Part shown: positions 8,731-17,170 of the stretch, in pieces
Layout: each line of letters starts with the position of its first letter
Position numbering within the stretch: position 1 is the stretch's first letter
Assembly (NCBI RefSeq): GCF_020297485.1
Contig: NZ_JAIWZC010000002.1
Span: 186,001 to 250,000, forward strand
Direction of reading: 5' to 3'
From: Enterocloster clostridioformis
GTDB taxonomy: Bacteria > Bacillota > Clostridia > Lachnospirales > Lachnospiraceae
Length of the DNA: 64,000 bases
Notes under the pieces: model-generated
Databases searched by the model: none
Told to the model about the DNA's origin: nothing
Seen by the model: only the letters and a program-made list of their open reading frames with translations
Made by a program: the position numbers and the translations under genes

Positions 8731-10046
8731 TCACTGATATTTAAACAATGCTGTACTAGGATGATGGATGACTCCCCGAAGAACATCTGCACATATTCAC
8801 CCATACCAGACAGCGTATCCTTTGCCAGAGAGATTCCCAGTCCCAGCGCAAGGGCAGGTCCGCATATGAGCATGGCCCTGTTGGTGAATCTGGCTCTCGC
8901 CACCAGGCTCATGCCTGACATACATATCATGGAGAATACCACGATGGTTGCCCCGCCGATAACGCAGTTGGGTATGGTGGAAAGCACGCTGGCCAGCTTC
9001 GGACAGAAGGCTGCGGCCGTCAGTGTGATGGCGCCCCAGCCCATAACCCAGCGGTTACAAACCTTTGTCAACGCCACGATACCGGAGCACTGGCTGTAGG
9101 TTCCTGTGGCGAAACAGTTGAAGAAGGAGGAAAAGATACAGGCAATGCCGTTGGCGATGATGCCGCCTCTCAGCTCCTCATTCTTCGGCTGCCTGTTAAG
9201 GCCGCCTGTGGCCGAAACCGTAAAGTCTCCCGACATCTCCACCGCATTGATGAAGAACAGCAGGACAAATACCAAAACAAAGTTCAGGTGGAACTCCAGT
9301 TTTCCAAAAGCCATTGGCCTCGGAACAGCAAACCATGCCGCTTCGCTGATGGGCGAAAAATTGATGTATCCGCAGATAGCCGCTATGACGTATCCCACAA
9401 TCATGCCGCCCAGTACAGCTGCCGCGCTGACCATGCCCTTGCCGTAGCCGTTCATAATCAGAATAGCCAGAATGACGACCAGGCCGATGACAAAATTGTG
9501 GAGCTGTCCCATGGACGGGTCACCCTGTCCTCCCGCCAGATTATAAGCAGCAATGGGGAAACAGGAGATACCGATGGAGGTGATAATGGTCCCCGTCACC
9601 ACCGGCGGGAAAAATCTCCTAATTTTGGGAAGAGCAAAGCCGATAGCGATAGACACCAGACCGCCTACCAACTGCGCCCCAAATAAAACCCCTAACCCAT
9701 AATTGACAGATACGGAAATGCAGATGGGAAGAAATGTGTATGTCAGTCCCATCATGACAGGCAGCCCTGATCCGAACTGAAGATTGCCGAACCGTATGGG
9801 GAATACCTGCAGAAGTGTGGCTACGCCGGCTCCCAGGATGGAGCACTGCAGAAGCAGCGTAGCGTGTGAAGCGTCCATACCGCTTGCATTTGCTACCAGA
9901 ATCATGGGGACTATGTTTCCCACGAACATGGCCAAGAGCTGCTGGAATCCCAGCGGAAATGCCTGCGCGAATGGCGGGCGTCCATTTAACTCATAAATGG
10001 AGCCGGTTTTGATAGTTGAAGTACTTTTGGATGCATTCTTATTCAT

Positions 10047-10212
10047 GTTGTTCTCCTTTAACTGATTAAGAATACGAAAGGGGGCTTCTTCCCTTCGGGT
10101 GTTCCTGACTTCGTCGTTACCCACCCTGATTCGTACCAGGATGTGCCTGTGGTATGGTTCTTTATCCGTCCAGTGTACAGGCTTGACAGATAGACTAAAG
10201 CCGGAGAAAAGC
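10047..10212 (-). promoter_or_regulatory. Structured leader of the purine permease (possible riboswitch, class unknown)
   Basis: This 166-base gap separates hyuA from the permease start. On the minus strand 10130-10135 (TACGAA) pairs with 10073-10078 (TTCGTA). The closing stem encloses two hairpins. The first is GGGTG/CACCC (10122-10126 with 10097-10101), whose inner part is a GAC-GAA-GTC stem-loop. The second is a GGG/CCC hairpin at about 10083-10093. The result is a compact three-way junction about 27 bases ahead of the permease start codon. It lacks the conserved core of the guanine/adenine riboswitch and I cannot match it to a class I know. An RNA switch controlling the permease is an inference. 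Confidence 0.45.
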
Positions 10213-11586
10213 CTATCTGACCAATGTGTTCCTGAGTAAATAGTTGCCGGCCGGTATATCTGTCTTAAATGCGCCGTCCTCTATGATTTTTTGCCCTCTC
10301 AGAAATACATGCCGGACTTTATGTGAAACTACCATGCCCTGGTAAGGGTTGTAGTCTACATACTGCCTCTGTGTGCCGGCATCTATGACATGACTGCTGT
10401 CCGGCCGGATTACCACCAGATCAGCGTCGCTGCCTGGCTGTATCACTCCTTTCCTTGGATATAAGCCAAATATTTTTGCCGGATTTTCTGCTGTCATCCT
10501 GGCAATGCCGCTGTATGTAAGGCCATGGCTTTCAGCCTGTGAATACATGAGCTCCAGCCGGTTCTCCACACCCGGAAGTCCGCCTGGTATGAGGCGGAAG
10601 TCCACCCGTCCCAAATCCTTCTGGCCCTTGTAGTTAAAGGAACAGTGATCCGTGGAAACCGTATCCACAATCCCCTGCTTCAGTCCCCGCCACAGGGCTT
10701 CCTGGTCTCTGCTGCTCCTCAGGGGCGGGCTGCACACATATTTTGCCCCCTCGAAACCGGGAAGACGGTACTTTTCCTCTGACAGGAACAGGTATTGGGG
10801 ACATGTCTCGCAGTAAACCCTCACTCCCTCTTCCTTTGCTTCCTCTATCTCCTTAAGCGCCTGTCTGGTGCTGGTGTGGACTATGTAAACCGGAACCGCG
10901 AGAAGCCTTGCCATGTCAATCATCCTGGACACGGCTTCGTGTTCCACCTCATTTGGCCTGGACAGCGGATGGAGGGATATATCCGCCGGATGTCCGGCTG
11001 CCAGTTCCTCCCGGCGCACATCCAGGATATCGCCGTTTTCACAGTGTACCATCAAAAGGACACCATGTTTCTTCATCAGTGACAGGAGCCGGTACATATC
11101 CCGGTCCTCCACTCCCAGGTCCCCCTTATAAGCCGTGTAGGCTTTAAAGGAAGTGACTCCCTGGCGAATCATGGAGAGGATTTCCTCCTCTATCCCCTGG
11201 TCATACCGGGCCACGGTCATGTGGAAGGAATAGTCCGTAAAGGACCGTCCGTCCGCTTTCTCATGCCACCGGTCCAGACCGCTTTGGAGGCTGGCCCCCT
11301 GCTCCGGCTCCGAAAAGTCAATCACTGTGGTGGTTCCCCCGGCCACAGCCGCCCTGGTGCCGCTCTCAAAATCATCTGAAGTCATGATGCCGCCGCAGGG
11401 CATGTCGAAATGGGTATGGGCATCGATTCCTCCCGGCGCAACCAGACAGCCGGATACATCCATTACCTCTTCCCCCTCAAGGGGTTCCAGGCCCGGACCG
11501 GTCTGTACAATCCGTCCCCCGCCTATGCGGATATCCTGCCGCACACAGCCCGTCCCGCTGACAACGGTTCCATTTCTTAACAGCAT
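10213..11586 (-). CDS. hyuA: Dihydropyrimidinase/D-hydantoinase family cyclic amidohydrolase
   Basis: A 457-residue cyclic amidohydrolase. APGGIDAHTHFDMP carries the HxH metal site and SFKAYTAYKGD holds the lysine that is carbamylated in this family. VHCENGD, VYIVHTST and DTVSTDHCSF provide the remaining metal and substrate ligands. It should open a hydantoin- or dihydropyrimidine-like ring; in purine clusters the equivalent protein is HyuA. I start it at the ATG at 11586, with GAGG 8 bases upstream, rather than the GTG three codons earlier. It is the first gene of the visible purine operon, behind a promoter and attenuator-like hairpin, and 166 bases ahead of the permease. Confidence 0.9.
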   Translation of the reverse strand: MLLRNGTVVSGTGCVRQDIRIGGGRIVQTGPGLEPLEGEEVMDVSGCLVAPGGIDAHTHFDMPCGGIMTSDDFESGTRAAVAGGTTTVIDFSEPEQGASLQSGLDRWHEKADGRSFTDYSFHMTVARYDQGIEEEILSMIRQGVTSFKAYTAYKGDLGVEDRDMYRLLSLMKKHGVLLMVHCENGDILDVRREELAAGHPADISLHPLSRPNEVEHEAVSRMIDMARLLAVPVYIVHTSTRQALKEIEEAKEEGVRVYCETCPQYLFLSEEKYRLPGFEGAKYVCSPPLRSSRDQEALWRGLKQGIVDTVSTDHCSFNYKGQKDLGRVDFRLIPGGLPGVENRLELMYSQAESHGLTYSGIARMTAENPAKIFGLYPRKGVIQPGSDADLVVIRPDSSHVIDAGTQRQYVDYNPYQGMVVSHKVRHVFLRGQKIIEDGAFKTDIPAGNYLLRNTLVR

Positions 11587-11721
11587 CCTTCTCACCTCTT
11601 TGTCCTGTGTTTTATTTCAGGCCCATATTTTTCATGGGTCCCCATCATGCTTTATCCGGCTGAACAGCTTTAAACTCCTGATTTCACCGTTATTATCGTT
11701 AATTTTTAGACAAATATGAAC

Positions 11722-11770
11722 AAAAAAAACAAGAGCCGCAACGCTTTGTCAAAGGTTGCCAAACTCTTGT
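11722..11770 (-). terminator. Intrinsic terminator/attenuator in the hyuA leader
   Basis: Read on the minus strand, ACAAGAG (11770-11764) pairs with CTCTTGT (11735-11729). A nested GCAAC/GTTGC and CTTTG/CAAAG stem lies inside, and a run of eight T follows. It lies downstream of the promoter at 11823-11850 and about 135 bases before hyuA, so it would stop transcripts before the gene unless relieved. The 5' arm overlaps the palindrome at 11767-11782, offering a competing fold. It could instead be a second terminator for the upstream operon. Confidence 0.65.
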
Positions 11771-11782
11771 TAAGATTAACAA
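11767..11782. promoter_or_regulatory. Perfect palindrome TTGTTAAGATTAACAA, operator or antiterminator arm
   Basis: The two 7-base halves TTGTTAA and TTAACAA are perfect inverted copies around a GA centre. The site lies about 35 bases downstream of the predicted transcription start and shares four bases with the 5' arm of the terminator hairpin. As DNA it resembles a dimeric repressor operator. As RNA it would form a hairpin that competes with the terminator. The sequence alone does not decide between these. Confidence 0.5.
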
Positions 11783-11822
11783 AAATTTTTCTCTCCTGCT
11801 GGAGCTTTTTGATTATGTCTAC

Positions 11823-11850
11823 ATTTTACATCTTAATCTCAAAATGTCAA
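11823..11850 (-). promoter_or_regulatory. Sigma-A-type promoter of the purine operon
   Basis: On the minus strand a perfect TTGACA (-35, 11850-11845) is followed after 16 bases by TAAAAT (-10, 11828-11823). The start of transcription would be near 11815, giving a leader of about 230 bases before hyuA. This is one of the clearest promoter matches in the window. Confidence 0.7.
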
Positions 11851-12000
11851 TATACTACCAAAAGATTTTCGCCAAACAAAGTATTTTCATGTATTATTTA
11901 CAATTCTTCCATTCCCTCTTTGTGGTATTTTCCGATAAATCGGTTATTCTTGTCCAAAAATAACGACAATTCCAATTTGTATATTTTTGAGTTGGAGGGC

Positions 12001-12034
12001 AAAACCCCTGTCCGGAATGGTACGGGCAGGGGTT
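12001..12034 (-). terminator. Intrinsic terminator of the TRAP/hydrolase operon
   Basis: A 12-base stem, AACCCCTGTCCG (12003-12014) with CGGGCAGGGGTT (12023-12034), is followed on the minus strand by TTTT. It lies about 25 bases past the stop of the hydrolase fragment. The rest of 11851-12000 is AT-rich with no gene that I can support. Confidence 0.75.
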
Positions 12035-12058
12035 GGCTTACAGATATTAAAACCGCAC

Positions 12059-12577
12059 TCAATCTTCTAACAGATATTTTTCTGTCGAGCCCACCTTTTC
12101 TTTTATGTAATCAATACTCAATTCATATACCCTATTCTTCCATTCAACCGAAGTAAACTGATGATTGGCCCCTTTTATTATTTCCAGACGGGCCTTTTCC
12201 CCATACAGGTCCAGATATGGTCCCACCGCGTAAACCGGAACCTTCTCATCCAACTCCCCATGTATGATAAGCACCTCTTTGCCGTAACCTTCCGCCTGCC
12301 TGACGATATCTGTCTTTCTCACTTGTGAAAGGAATTCACTGGACATCATAAGTCCGCCTATGTCATAGAACTCCTCGTAGTGGCCCGGAACAGCATGGAC
12401 ACGGCTGCTGATATCATAGTAGACCACGTTTCCCGGAGCCCACATAACGGCTCCCCTGGGCTGAAGCTGCGGTATAATATTGGAAACAATGGCCCCTCCC
12501 ATACTGTGCCCTGCGGGAAACATATTGTCCCTGTCACACCATGGCTGCTCACTGGCCCACAGATAAATAGCCTTTGG
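12059..12577 (-). pseudogene. Alpha/beta hydrolase, C-terminal remnant fused to dctM by deletion
   Basis: The minus frame encodes the C-terminal two thirds of an alpha/beta hydrolase. The nucleophile elbow is GHSMGGAIVSN, then comes IIHGELDEKVP (acid region), and GANHQFTS carries the histidine. The recognisable sequence begins abruptly with AIYLWASEQPW at about 12571. Upstream of this the DNA belongs to dctM in another frame. The N-terminal domain and ribosome site are therefore missing. A short open frame extends to 12625 but starts inside dctM. The product is probably not made. Confidence 0.85.
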
Positions 12578-13728
12578 GCAACAAACAGGTTTCCTCCCAT
12601 GGGAGGCGTAAGCATTCCGATGCACAGGTTAATCACCATAATAATGCCGAAATGAAGTGGATCAAACCCAATTGCTATTGCAATAGGCGCAAAGATTGGT
12701 CCAAACAGTACGATTGACGATATGGTATCCAGAAACATCCCGATGATCAGGAGAGCAATGTTAAGCATCAGCATGATCATGGCTCTGGAGCTTGTTATGG
12801 ACATCATCCAGTCCGTAATCATGGCAGGGACACGGTTCATGGTCAGTATCCGGCCAAAGGTATTTGCCGCGCCAAACAGTATCATGATGGTGGCCGATGT
12901 GATGGCCGCGTCAAACATGGCCTCGCAAAAAGCCTTCCGGCTCAGGTGATGGTACACGAACACAGCCACAATGATTGCATACACGACACCGATGACAGCG
13001 GATTCCGTCGGAGTAAACACACCGGAATAAATGCCTCCCAGGATTATGACGGGCATCAGTATAGCCGGTATGGCTTCCTTCAGCACAACCGCTTTTTCCC
13101 TGCCGGTCTTGGCCTTTGTCTCGTTCCCCTTATAGCCCCGCTTTTTACTGGCAAAATAGTTATAAATCATCAGGGCCACGCCCATGAGGACCCCTGGAAT
13201 AATTCCCGCGATAAACATATAGGATACGGAAACCCCAATGGTAACCCCATACATAATCATGGGTATGGAGGGCGGTATAACCGGCCCGATGGTGCTTCCT
13301 GCCGCTATCAGAGCTCCGCTGTACCCTTTGGAATAGCCCTGGGCTGTCATGGCGCCAATCATGATGCCCCCTATAGCCGCGGCTGTAGCGGGTCCGGAGC
13401 CCGATATGGCCGCAAAGAACATGGACGCTACTATGGCAGCCATACCCAATCCGCCCGGCATGGTTCCTGTCATCATTTCCGCCACATCCACCAGCTTCTT
13501 TGCAATGCCTCCCCTCTCCATCAGACTTCCCACCAGCATAAAGAATGGAATTGCCATGAGAGAGAATGAATCAATGCTTGTAACCGTGGACTGCGCCAGC
13601 ATCTGTGTCATATTGCTTCCCGCGTTAAAGACAGAGAATGTAGCCACACAGCTCAATCCCAAACTCACCGCAATGGGGACAGTGCCCAAAAGGCATACAA
13701 ATAATACTCCCAGCATTGTACCGATCAT
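12358..13728 (-). pseudogene. dctM: TRAP transporter large permease subunit, C-terminus replaced by deletion fusion
   Basis: The protein is a DctM/SiaT-type permease with about a dozen hydrophobic helices and family motifs such as GSGPATAAAIGGIMI and PPSIPMIMYG. Native sequence stops after LTPPMGGNLFVA at about 12577. The frame then runs into hydrolase DNA out of frame for about 70 residues and stops at 12358. A normal DctM would have about 40 more residues forming the last helix. GGAGGGGG precedes the ATG, and the start overlaps the dctQ stop by 4 bases. With a damaged dctP as well, the transporter is probably dead. Confidence 0.85.
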
Positions 13729-14234
13729 ACCTCTGCCCCCTCCTTACCTGCATTCATGAATTCTCCGGCCCTGCGCTGGATAATCCGTATACTCATACCG
13801 GCCATCCCCAGCACTCCTGCCAGATACATAATCCATTTGGGAACGAAGGGCAGGGCGGAAAGAACCTGCCCCTGGTTCCGTATCAAATTCATAAGCCGGA
13901 ATATCTCATAAGACATATATATCCCATAACCAACAGCAATCACATCCCCCACCAGGTACACTGCCTCAAAAATCTTCGGGTCCTTCTTAAAAGCCAATGA
14001 CAAGGCCGTCACCCTCATATGGGCATTGATTTTTCCTGCCCAGCTGATTCCGGCAAAGGATGTCCATACCAGCAGCAGCCTGGCCAATTGTTCACCCCAG
14101 GAAAGGGTGAAGCTAAATACAAATCTGGTAACAACGTTAAGTGCAATGATTATGGTCATCACGAGAAACATGCATACAATGATATACTTCTCAATTTGGT
14201 TATAAAAAGGTTCTTTCTTCTCCGTCTTCTCCAT
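13725..14234 (-). CDS. dctQ: TRAP transporter small permease subunit
   Basis: A 169-residue membrane protein with four predicted helices. It has the family motif SWGEQLARLLLVWTSFAG and the INAHMRV stretch typical of DctQ. It would join DctM to form the membrane part of a tripartite sodium-driven importer for organic acids. It lies between dctP and dctM and overlaps dctM by 4 bases. The gene itself looks intact, but both partner genes are damaged. Confidence 0.88.
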   Translation of the reverse strand: MEKTEKKEPFYNQIEKYIIVCMFLVMTIIIALNVVTRFVFSFTLSWGEQLARLLLVWTSFAGISWAGKINAHMRVTALSLAFKKDPKIFEAVYLVGDVIAVGYGIYMSYEIFRLMNLIRNQGQVLSALPFVPKWIMYLAGVLGMAGMSIRIIQRRAGEFMNAGKEGAEV

Positions 14235-14261
14235 GCTGTTCTCCTTATGTACAAGGTCTTT

Positions 14262-15392
14262 TTACTTCATGTACTTTGCGTTGATTTCGTCAACCTTGTT
14301 TACCAAATCTTCCCCTATTCCGGGAACATACTTGTCATAAACCGGCTCAGCCGCGTCACGGAACGCCTGTCTCTCCTCATCCGTAAGGGTAATGATTACA
14401 TTTGTCCCATTGTTTCCGATCTTTTCTTCCAGTTCAGCCTCATTGGAAGCAGAGAGTTCACGCTCATAAACAATCATCTCGTCCACACATTCCTGAATCA
14501 GCTCCTGGTCCGCCGCACTGAGGCTGTCCTACCATGTCTTGGAGGCTAATAATGGACTTGTATCATAAATATGGCCTGTCTCTATGATATATTTCTGTAC
14601 CTCATACAATCTGTTGCCGTCAATATTGGCAAAGGGGTTCTCCTGGGCATCCATGGTTCCATTCTGAAGCGCCGTATATAATTCAGAGAATGCCATGGGC
14701 ACTGCGGATGCACCCAGCGCATTGAAATGGTCAATGTGCATCTGATTTTCCATAACCCTGATTTTCAGTCCCTTCATGTCCTCCGGCTTATGAATTTCCT
14801 TATTGGCAGTCAGCTGTCTCCAGCCGGTAGCCATCCATGTCATCCCCTTGAAGCCGGCAGGTTCCAGATTGCTGAATATTTCCTGTCCCACATCGCCGTC
14901 CAGCACCTCCTCAGCCGCTTCATTGGACTGGAATAAATACGGAAGGTCCAAAAGAGCAGTGGAATCCGTAAATGCCCCAAGAAATGCCACGGAGGAAATT
15001 GCCATTTCCAGAGTACCCATCTGAAGCTGTTCCAGAAGTTCCGTATTATTTCCCAATGCTGAGGCAGGGAACACGTCTACCTTAATTCTTCCGCCGGTTT
15101 TCTCTTTTAACATCTCTCCCAATTTGTTGGATGCAAGGTCAATGGGCACTCCCTCCTGGCTGACATGGGCTATCTTGATCACGATAGGATCTCCCTGGGT
15201 GTGGTCCGCAACCCCGGCAGATGACTCAGCGCCTGCCAGCTCTGCCTGCTCCTGCGTCTCCTCCTTTTTTGTTTCTGAAGGCTGGACAGCAGACGAAGAG
15301 GCGGCGCTCCCTCCTCCACAGCCGCTCAAAGTGAGCGCTGCCAGTGAAACTGCGGATGCGGTTGCCAGTAACTTTTTTCCTGTCTTTTTCAT
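14262..15392 (-). pseudogene. dctP: TRAP transporter solute-binding protein with an in-frame amber stop
   Basis: From the ATG at 15392 the frame encodes a lipoprotein signal (LSGCGGG lipobox), then a DctP domain with FPASALGNNTELLEQLQMGTLE. At codon 288 (14529-14531) TAG interrupts KTW and DSLSAADQELIQ. The same frame then continues for 88 codons to 14262. Without the stop the protein would be 376 residues, the expected length. A single base change explains it. The lost part forms the closing helices of the binding protein, so function is doubtful. Possible ligands are organic or sugar acids. Confidence 0.9.
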
Positions 15393-15937
15393 TCTTATAA
15401 TCCTCCCACATATTGATTGTATTTATGGACTGTTTCGGTACTTCCTGTATGCATTAAGTATAGCAATGCCACAATTGCAAAACAATATCCGCCGGGACTA
15501 ATAAAAAGAGACGGTTATTATATCAGCTGCACATTTCTTTATCATATGCAGTCAAATATACCCTTCTTTTAGCCGTAAAATCCCCCCTCCTGTACATATT
15601 TCGGCAATTCTCTATGTATATTTCCCAATTTATCTTTTTATTTATTGTATCAAAAGCACATTTTTATATGATGTAAAACTTGATATACTTAAAATAACAA
15701 CAGACAGGAGAGGAATATTTATGTATCTTGGAGAACTGGACCTTCATGAAGGAATTTGACTACTCATACGGCTGCCCCAGAGACGAGTTGTCAAGGACGT
15801 TTTAATCAAATTCACAAAAAATTCATAAAACAGCCACGCTTTTTCGCCTGTGGCAAGTTTACTTTTGCCCCGGAATGGGATATACTATAAATGACCTCAA
15901 GTTTTCTTTAGATTTCAAGAATAGAAAGGGTGATTTT
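15393..15937. other. Intergenic region with divergent promoters and a broken start
   Basis: The minus strand has a plausible dctP promoter around 15448-15480 (TATACT -10 box). On the plus strand a promoter-like TTGATATACTTAAAATAA at about 15680 and a good ribosome site (AGGAG) precede an ATG at 15721. That frame stops after 12 codons. This could be the stump of the regulator whose C-terminal part survives at 17160-17633, but I cannot prove it. 15800-15937 leads into the antitoxin gene; no other gene is seen. Confidence 0.4.
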
Positions 15938-16195
15938 ATGAATTTGGCAAAAATCTCTGCAAACGGTCAGATTACGGTGCCGGTGGAAATACGGCGTCTG
16001 CTCGGCTTAAAGTCCGGGGATAAAATTCTGTTCTTCCAGAAGCAGGACGGGGAAATTGTTGTAAGCAACGCTTCTTCCAAAGCAATCCACAAGGCGCAGG
16101 CTGCCTTTACTGGGGCTGCCGAAGAAATGGGCGTTTACAGTGAAGATGATATTCAGGCACTGGTAGACGAAGTACGGTACGGAAAGGAAAGGTAA
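15938..16195 (+). CDS. AbrB/MazE-type antitoxin
   Basis: An 85-residue protein. The N-terminal swapped-hairpin DNA-binding fold is shown by AKISANGQITVPVEIRRLLG and KSGDKILFF. The C-terminal tail, rich in acidic and small residues, would wrap the toxin. AAAGGG lies 7 bases before the ATG, which I prefer over the upstream in-frame codon. The stop is one base before the PIN toxin start. The pair is likely autoregulated, and it is often carried by conjugative elements. Confidence 0.87.
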   Translation: MNLAKISANGQITVPVEIRRLLGLKSGDKILFFQKQDGEIVVSNASSKAIHKAQAAFTGAAEEMGVYSEDDIQALVDEVRYGKER

Positions 16196-16196
16196 T

Positions 16197-16595
16197 ATGC
16201 GGATATTGGTCGACACAAATATCCTGTTCTCCGCATTGGTCTTTCCACGTTCCAAACCGGCGCGGGCGCTTCTGTATATCGCGGACAATCACGAGATTGT
16301 CCTGTGTGACCGCAACATTGTGGAGCTGCGGGATATTCTGCAACGGAAAGCCCCGAAGTTCCTGCCGGACGCGGAAGTGCTGCTTGCGGAAATGTCCTAT
16401 GAGCTTATCCCAGCGGTAGACCATGCGGAAAAGCTGATACGCGACGCAAAAGACCAGCCGATCTTAAATGCGGCGATTGTGTCTGATGTGGATATTATTC
16501 TCACGGGAGATAAGGATTTTTTAAGCCTTGAAATGGAACATCCGAAATGTATGACGGTTGCACAATTTTTCGAGAGTGAGGGCATGGAAGAATAA
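16197..16595 (+). CDS. PIN-domain toxin ribonuclease
   Basis: A 132-residue PIN-domain protein. MRILVDTNILFSAL holds the first acidic residue and RDAKDQPILNAAI and DIILTGDKDFL hold the rest of the metal-binding set. PIN toxins cleave RNA, often tRNA or rRNA, unless bound by the antitoxin. It follows the AbrB-type antitoxin with one base between. The catalytic set looks complete, so the pair is probably functional and may stabilise this fragment. Confidence 0.87.
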   Translation: MRILVDTNILFSALVFPRSKPARALLYIADNHEIVLCDRNIVELRDILQRKAPKFLPDAEVLLAEMSYELIPAVDHAEKLIRDAKDQPILNAAIVSDVDIILTGDKDFLSLEMEHPKCMTVAQFFESEGMEE

Positions 16596-16613
16596 TTCTG
16601 ATATGGCGGAAAA

Positions 16614-16650
16614 CATGGGGCGGAAACTGAAAACAGGTTCCTGCCCCATG
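16614..16650. terminator. Hairpin between the toxin gene and the convergent Cys-rich gene
   Basis: CATGGGGC (16614-16621) pairs with GCCCCATG (16643-16650), with an inner GGAAAC/GGTTCC region. No T-run follows. It sits between convergent genes, so a role as a weak terminator or an element-specific site is possible. Confidence 0.4.
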
Positions 16651-16657
16651 CGTCATA

Positions 16658-17056
16658 TTACAAGGGTTTTTCAGCCCCTAAAGCGTGACACTTATGCCTC
16701 TGTTTCCGTTTGCGCTCTACGGCGTGTTTCCGCTTCATGGCGGCGGCACATTCCGGGCAGTATTTGGCGCGGTTGGAGCCGGGAAGAAATAACTTACCGC
16801 ACACGCAGCATTTCTTCCTGTCCAGTCGGTGGAACAGGGTGGCCTCCAGCTCCCTGTCTAGCGGCAGCACCGCAATTCGGAACCACCGGCAGAGCAGGGA
16901 GTAGGAAATGCTCTGGATGCAGACACATTCCTCCCCGTCGTCCAGCGCGATACAGTTCCCGGAATCGTAGTTGCAGCACTCATGTACTAATCGCCGCTCC
17001 CGCCTGTATTGCCGGTAGTCCATGACAGGAATGGAATCATGCCGCCCGTTTCCCAT
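16658..17056 (-). CDS. Cysteine-rich VLP-domain protein of conjugative elements
   Basis: A 132-residue basic protein. It has an N-terminal CCNYDSGNCI cluster and a C-terminal zinc-finger-like CCVCGKLFLPGSNRAKYCPEC. This is the pattern of the Cys_rich_VLP family, regularly found beside mobilisation genes of Clostridia conjugative elements. It probably binds zinc and nucleic acid; its function is not known. The start overlaps the end of another minus-strand fragment (17037). It supports the view that 15938-17170 is the remnant of an integrative element. Confidence 0.8.
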   Translation of the reverse strand: MGNGRHDSIPVMDYRQYRRERRLVHECCNYDSGNCIALDDGEECVCIQSISYSLLCRWFRIAVLPLDRELEATLFHRLDRKKCCVCGKLFLPGSNRAKYCPECAAAMKRKHAVERKRKQRHKCHALGAEKPL

Positions 17057-17170
17057 AGCGCACCTTGCAGCGGCACACGGGCGGCTGCTCTTTGGTAAAG
17101 ACCGGCTCCGGCCTCCTGGCTCCGGCTGGCGCGGGCGGCAAGGGCGGCTCCGGGATTTGAATAAAAATTA
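17037..17170 (-). pseudogene. C-terminal fragment of a conjugative-element gene
   Basis: The minus frame ends at 17037 with VCRCKVRYGKRAA and is preceded by a proline-rich stretch (EPPLPPAPAG). Its reading overlaps the Cys-rich gene start, as is common in these elements. No start or N-terminal domain is present because the DNA changes to the regulator remnant near 17160. I do not recognise the full-length protein. Confidence 0.45.

Larger units (their letters stand above)
7388..8756 (+). mobile_element. IS630-family insertion sequence with TA target duplication
   Basis: The ends are GTACAGCATTG at 7388-7398 and its reverse complement at 8746-8756. The match continues imperfectly for about 18 more bases inward. 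Direct TA copies flank it at 7386-7387 and 8757-8758, the classical IS630/Tc1 target duplication. The element is 1369 bp and carries one transposase in two overlapping frames on the plus strand. It lies opposite to the permease it interrupts. Boundaries are supported independently because excision restores the permease frame. Confidence 0.95.
7239..10046 (-). pseudogene. NCS2-family xanthine/uracil permease split by an IS630-type insertion
   Basis: The 5' part runs from the ATG at 10046 (AAAGGAG 7 bases upstream) to the insertion at 8757. The 3' part is 7387 down to the stop at 7239. The 5' part shows GRPPFAQAFPLGFQQLLAMF and many hydrophobic segments, typical of nucleobase:cation symporter-2 proteins. 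Removing 7388-8756 and one TA copy joins ESSIIL to VAGFAIVLN in frame and gives 1437 bases, or 478 residues, normal for NCS2. As it stands the split protein ends in a few insertion-derived residues and lacks its last helix and tail. In this cluster the substrate would be xanthine, uric acid or a related purine. Function is probably lost, though leaky activity of the truncated form cannot be excluded. Confidence 0.92.

Noticed and set aside
10097..10112. B12-box-like AGTCAGGA in the permease leader
   Set aside because: The other conserved parts of a cobalamin riboswitch are missing and the leader is too short; the bases are explained by the local stem.
12059..12625. 188-codon hydrolase frame as an intact short gene
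   Set aside because: The first codons lie in dctM sequence and the hydrolase N-terminal domain is absent.
14529..14531. Amber codon in dctP as a pyrrolysine site
   Set aside because: The family is not a pyrrolysine protein and the host type is unlikely; a nonsense mutation is simpler.
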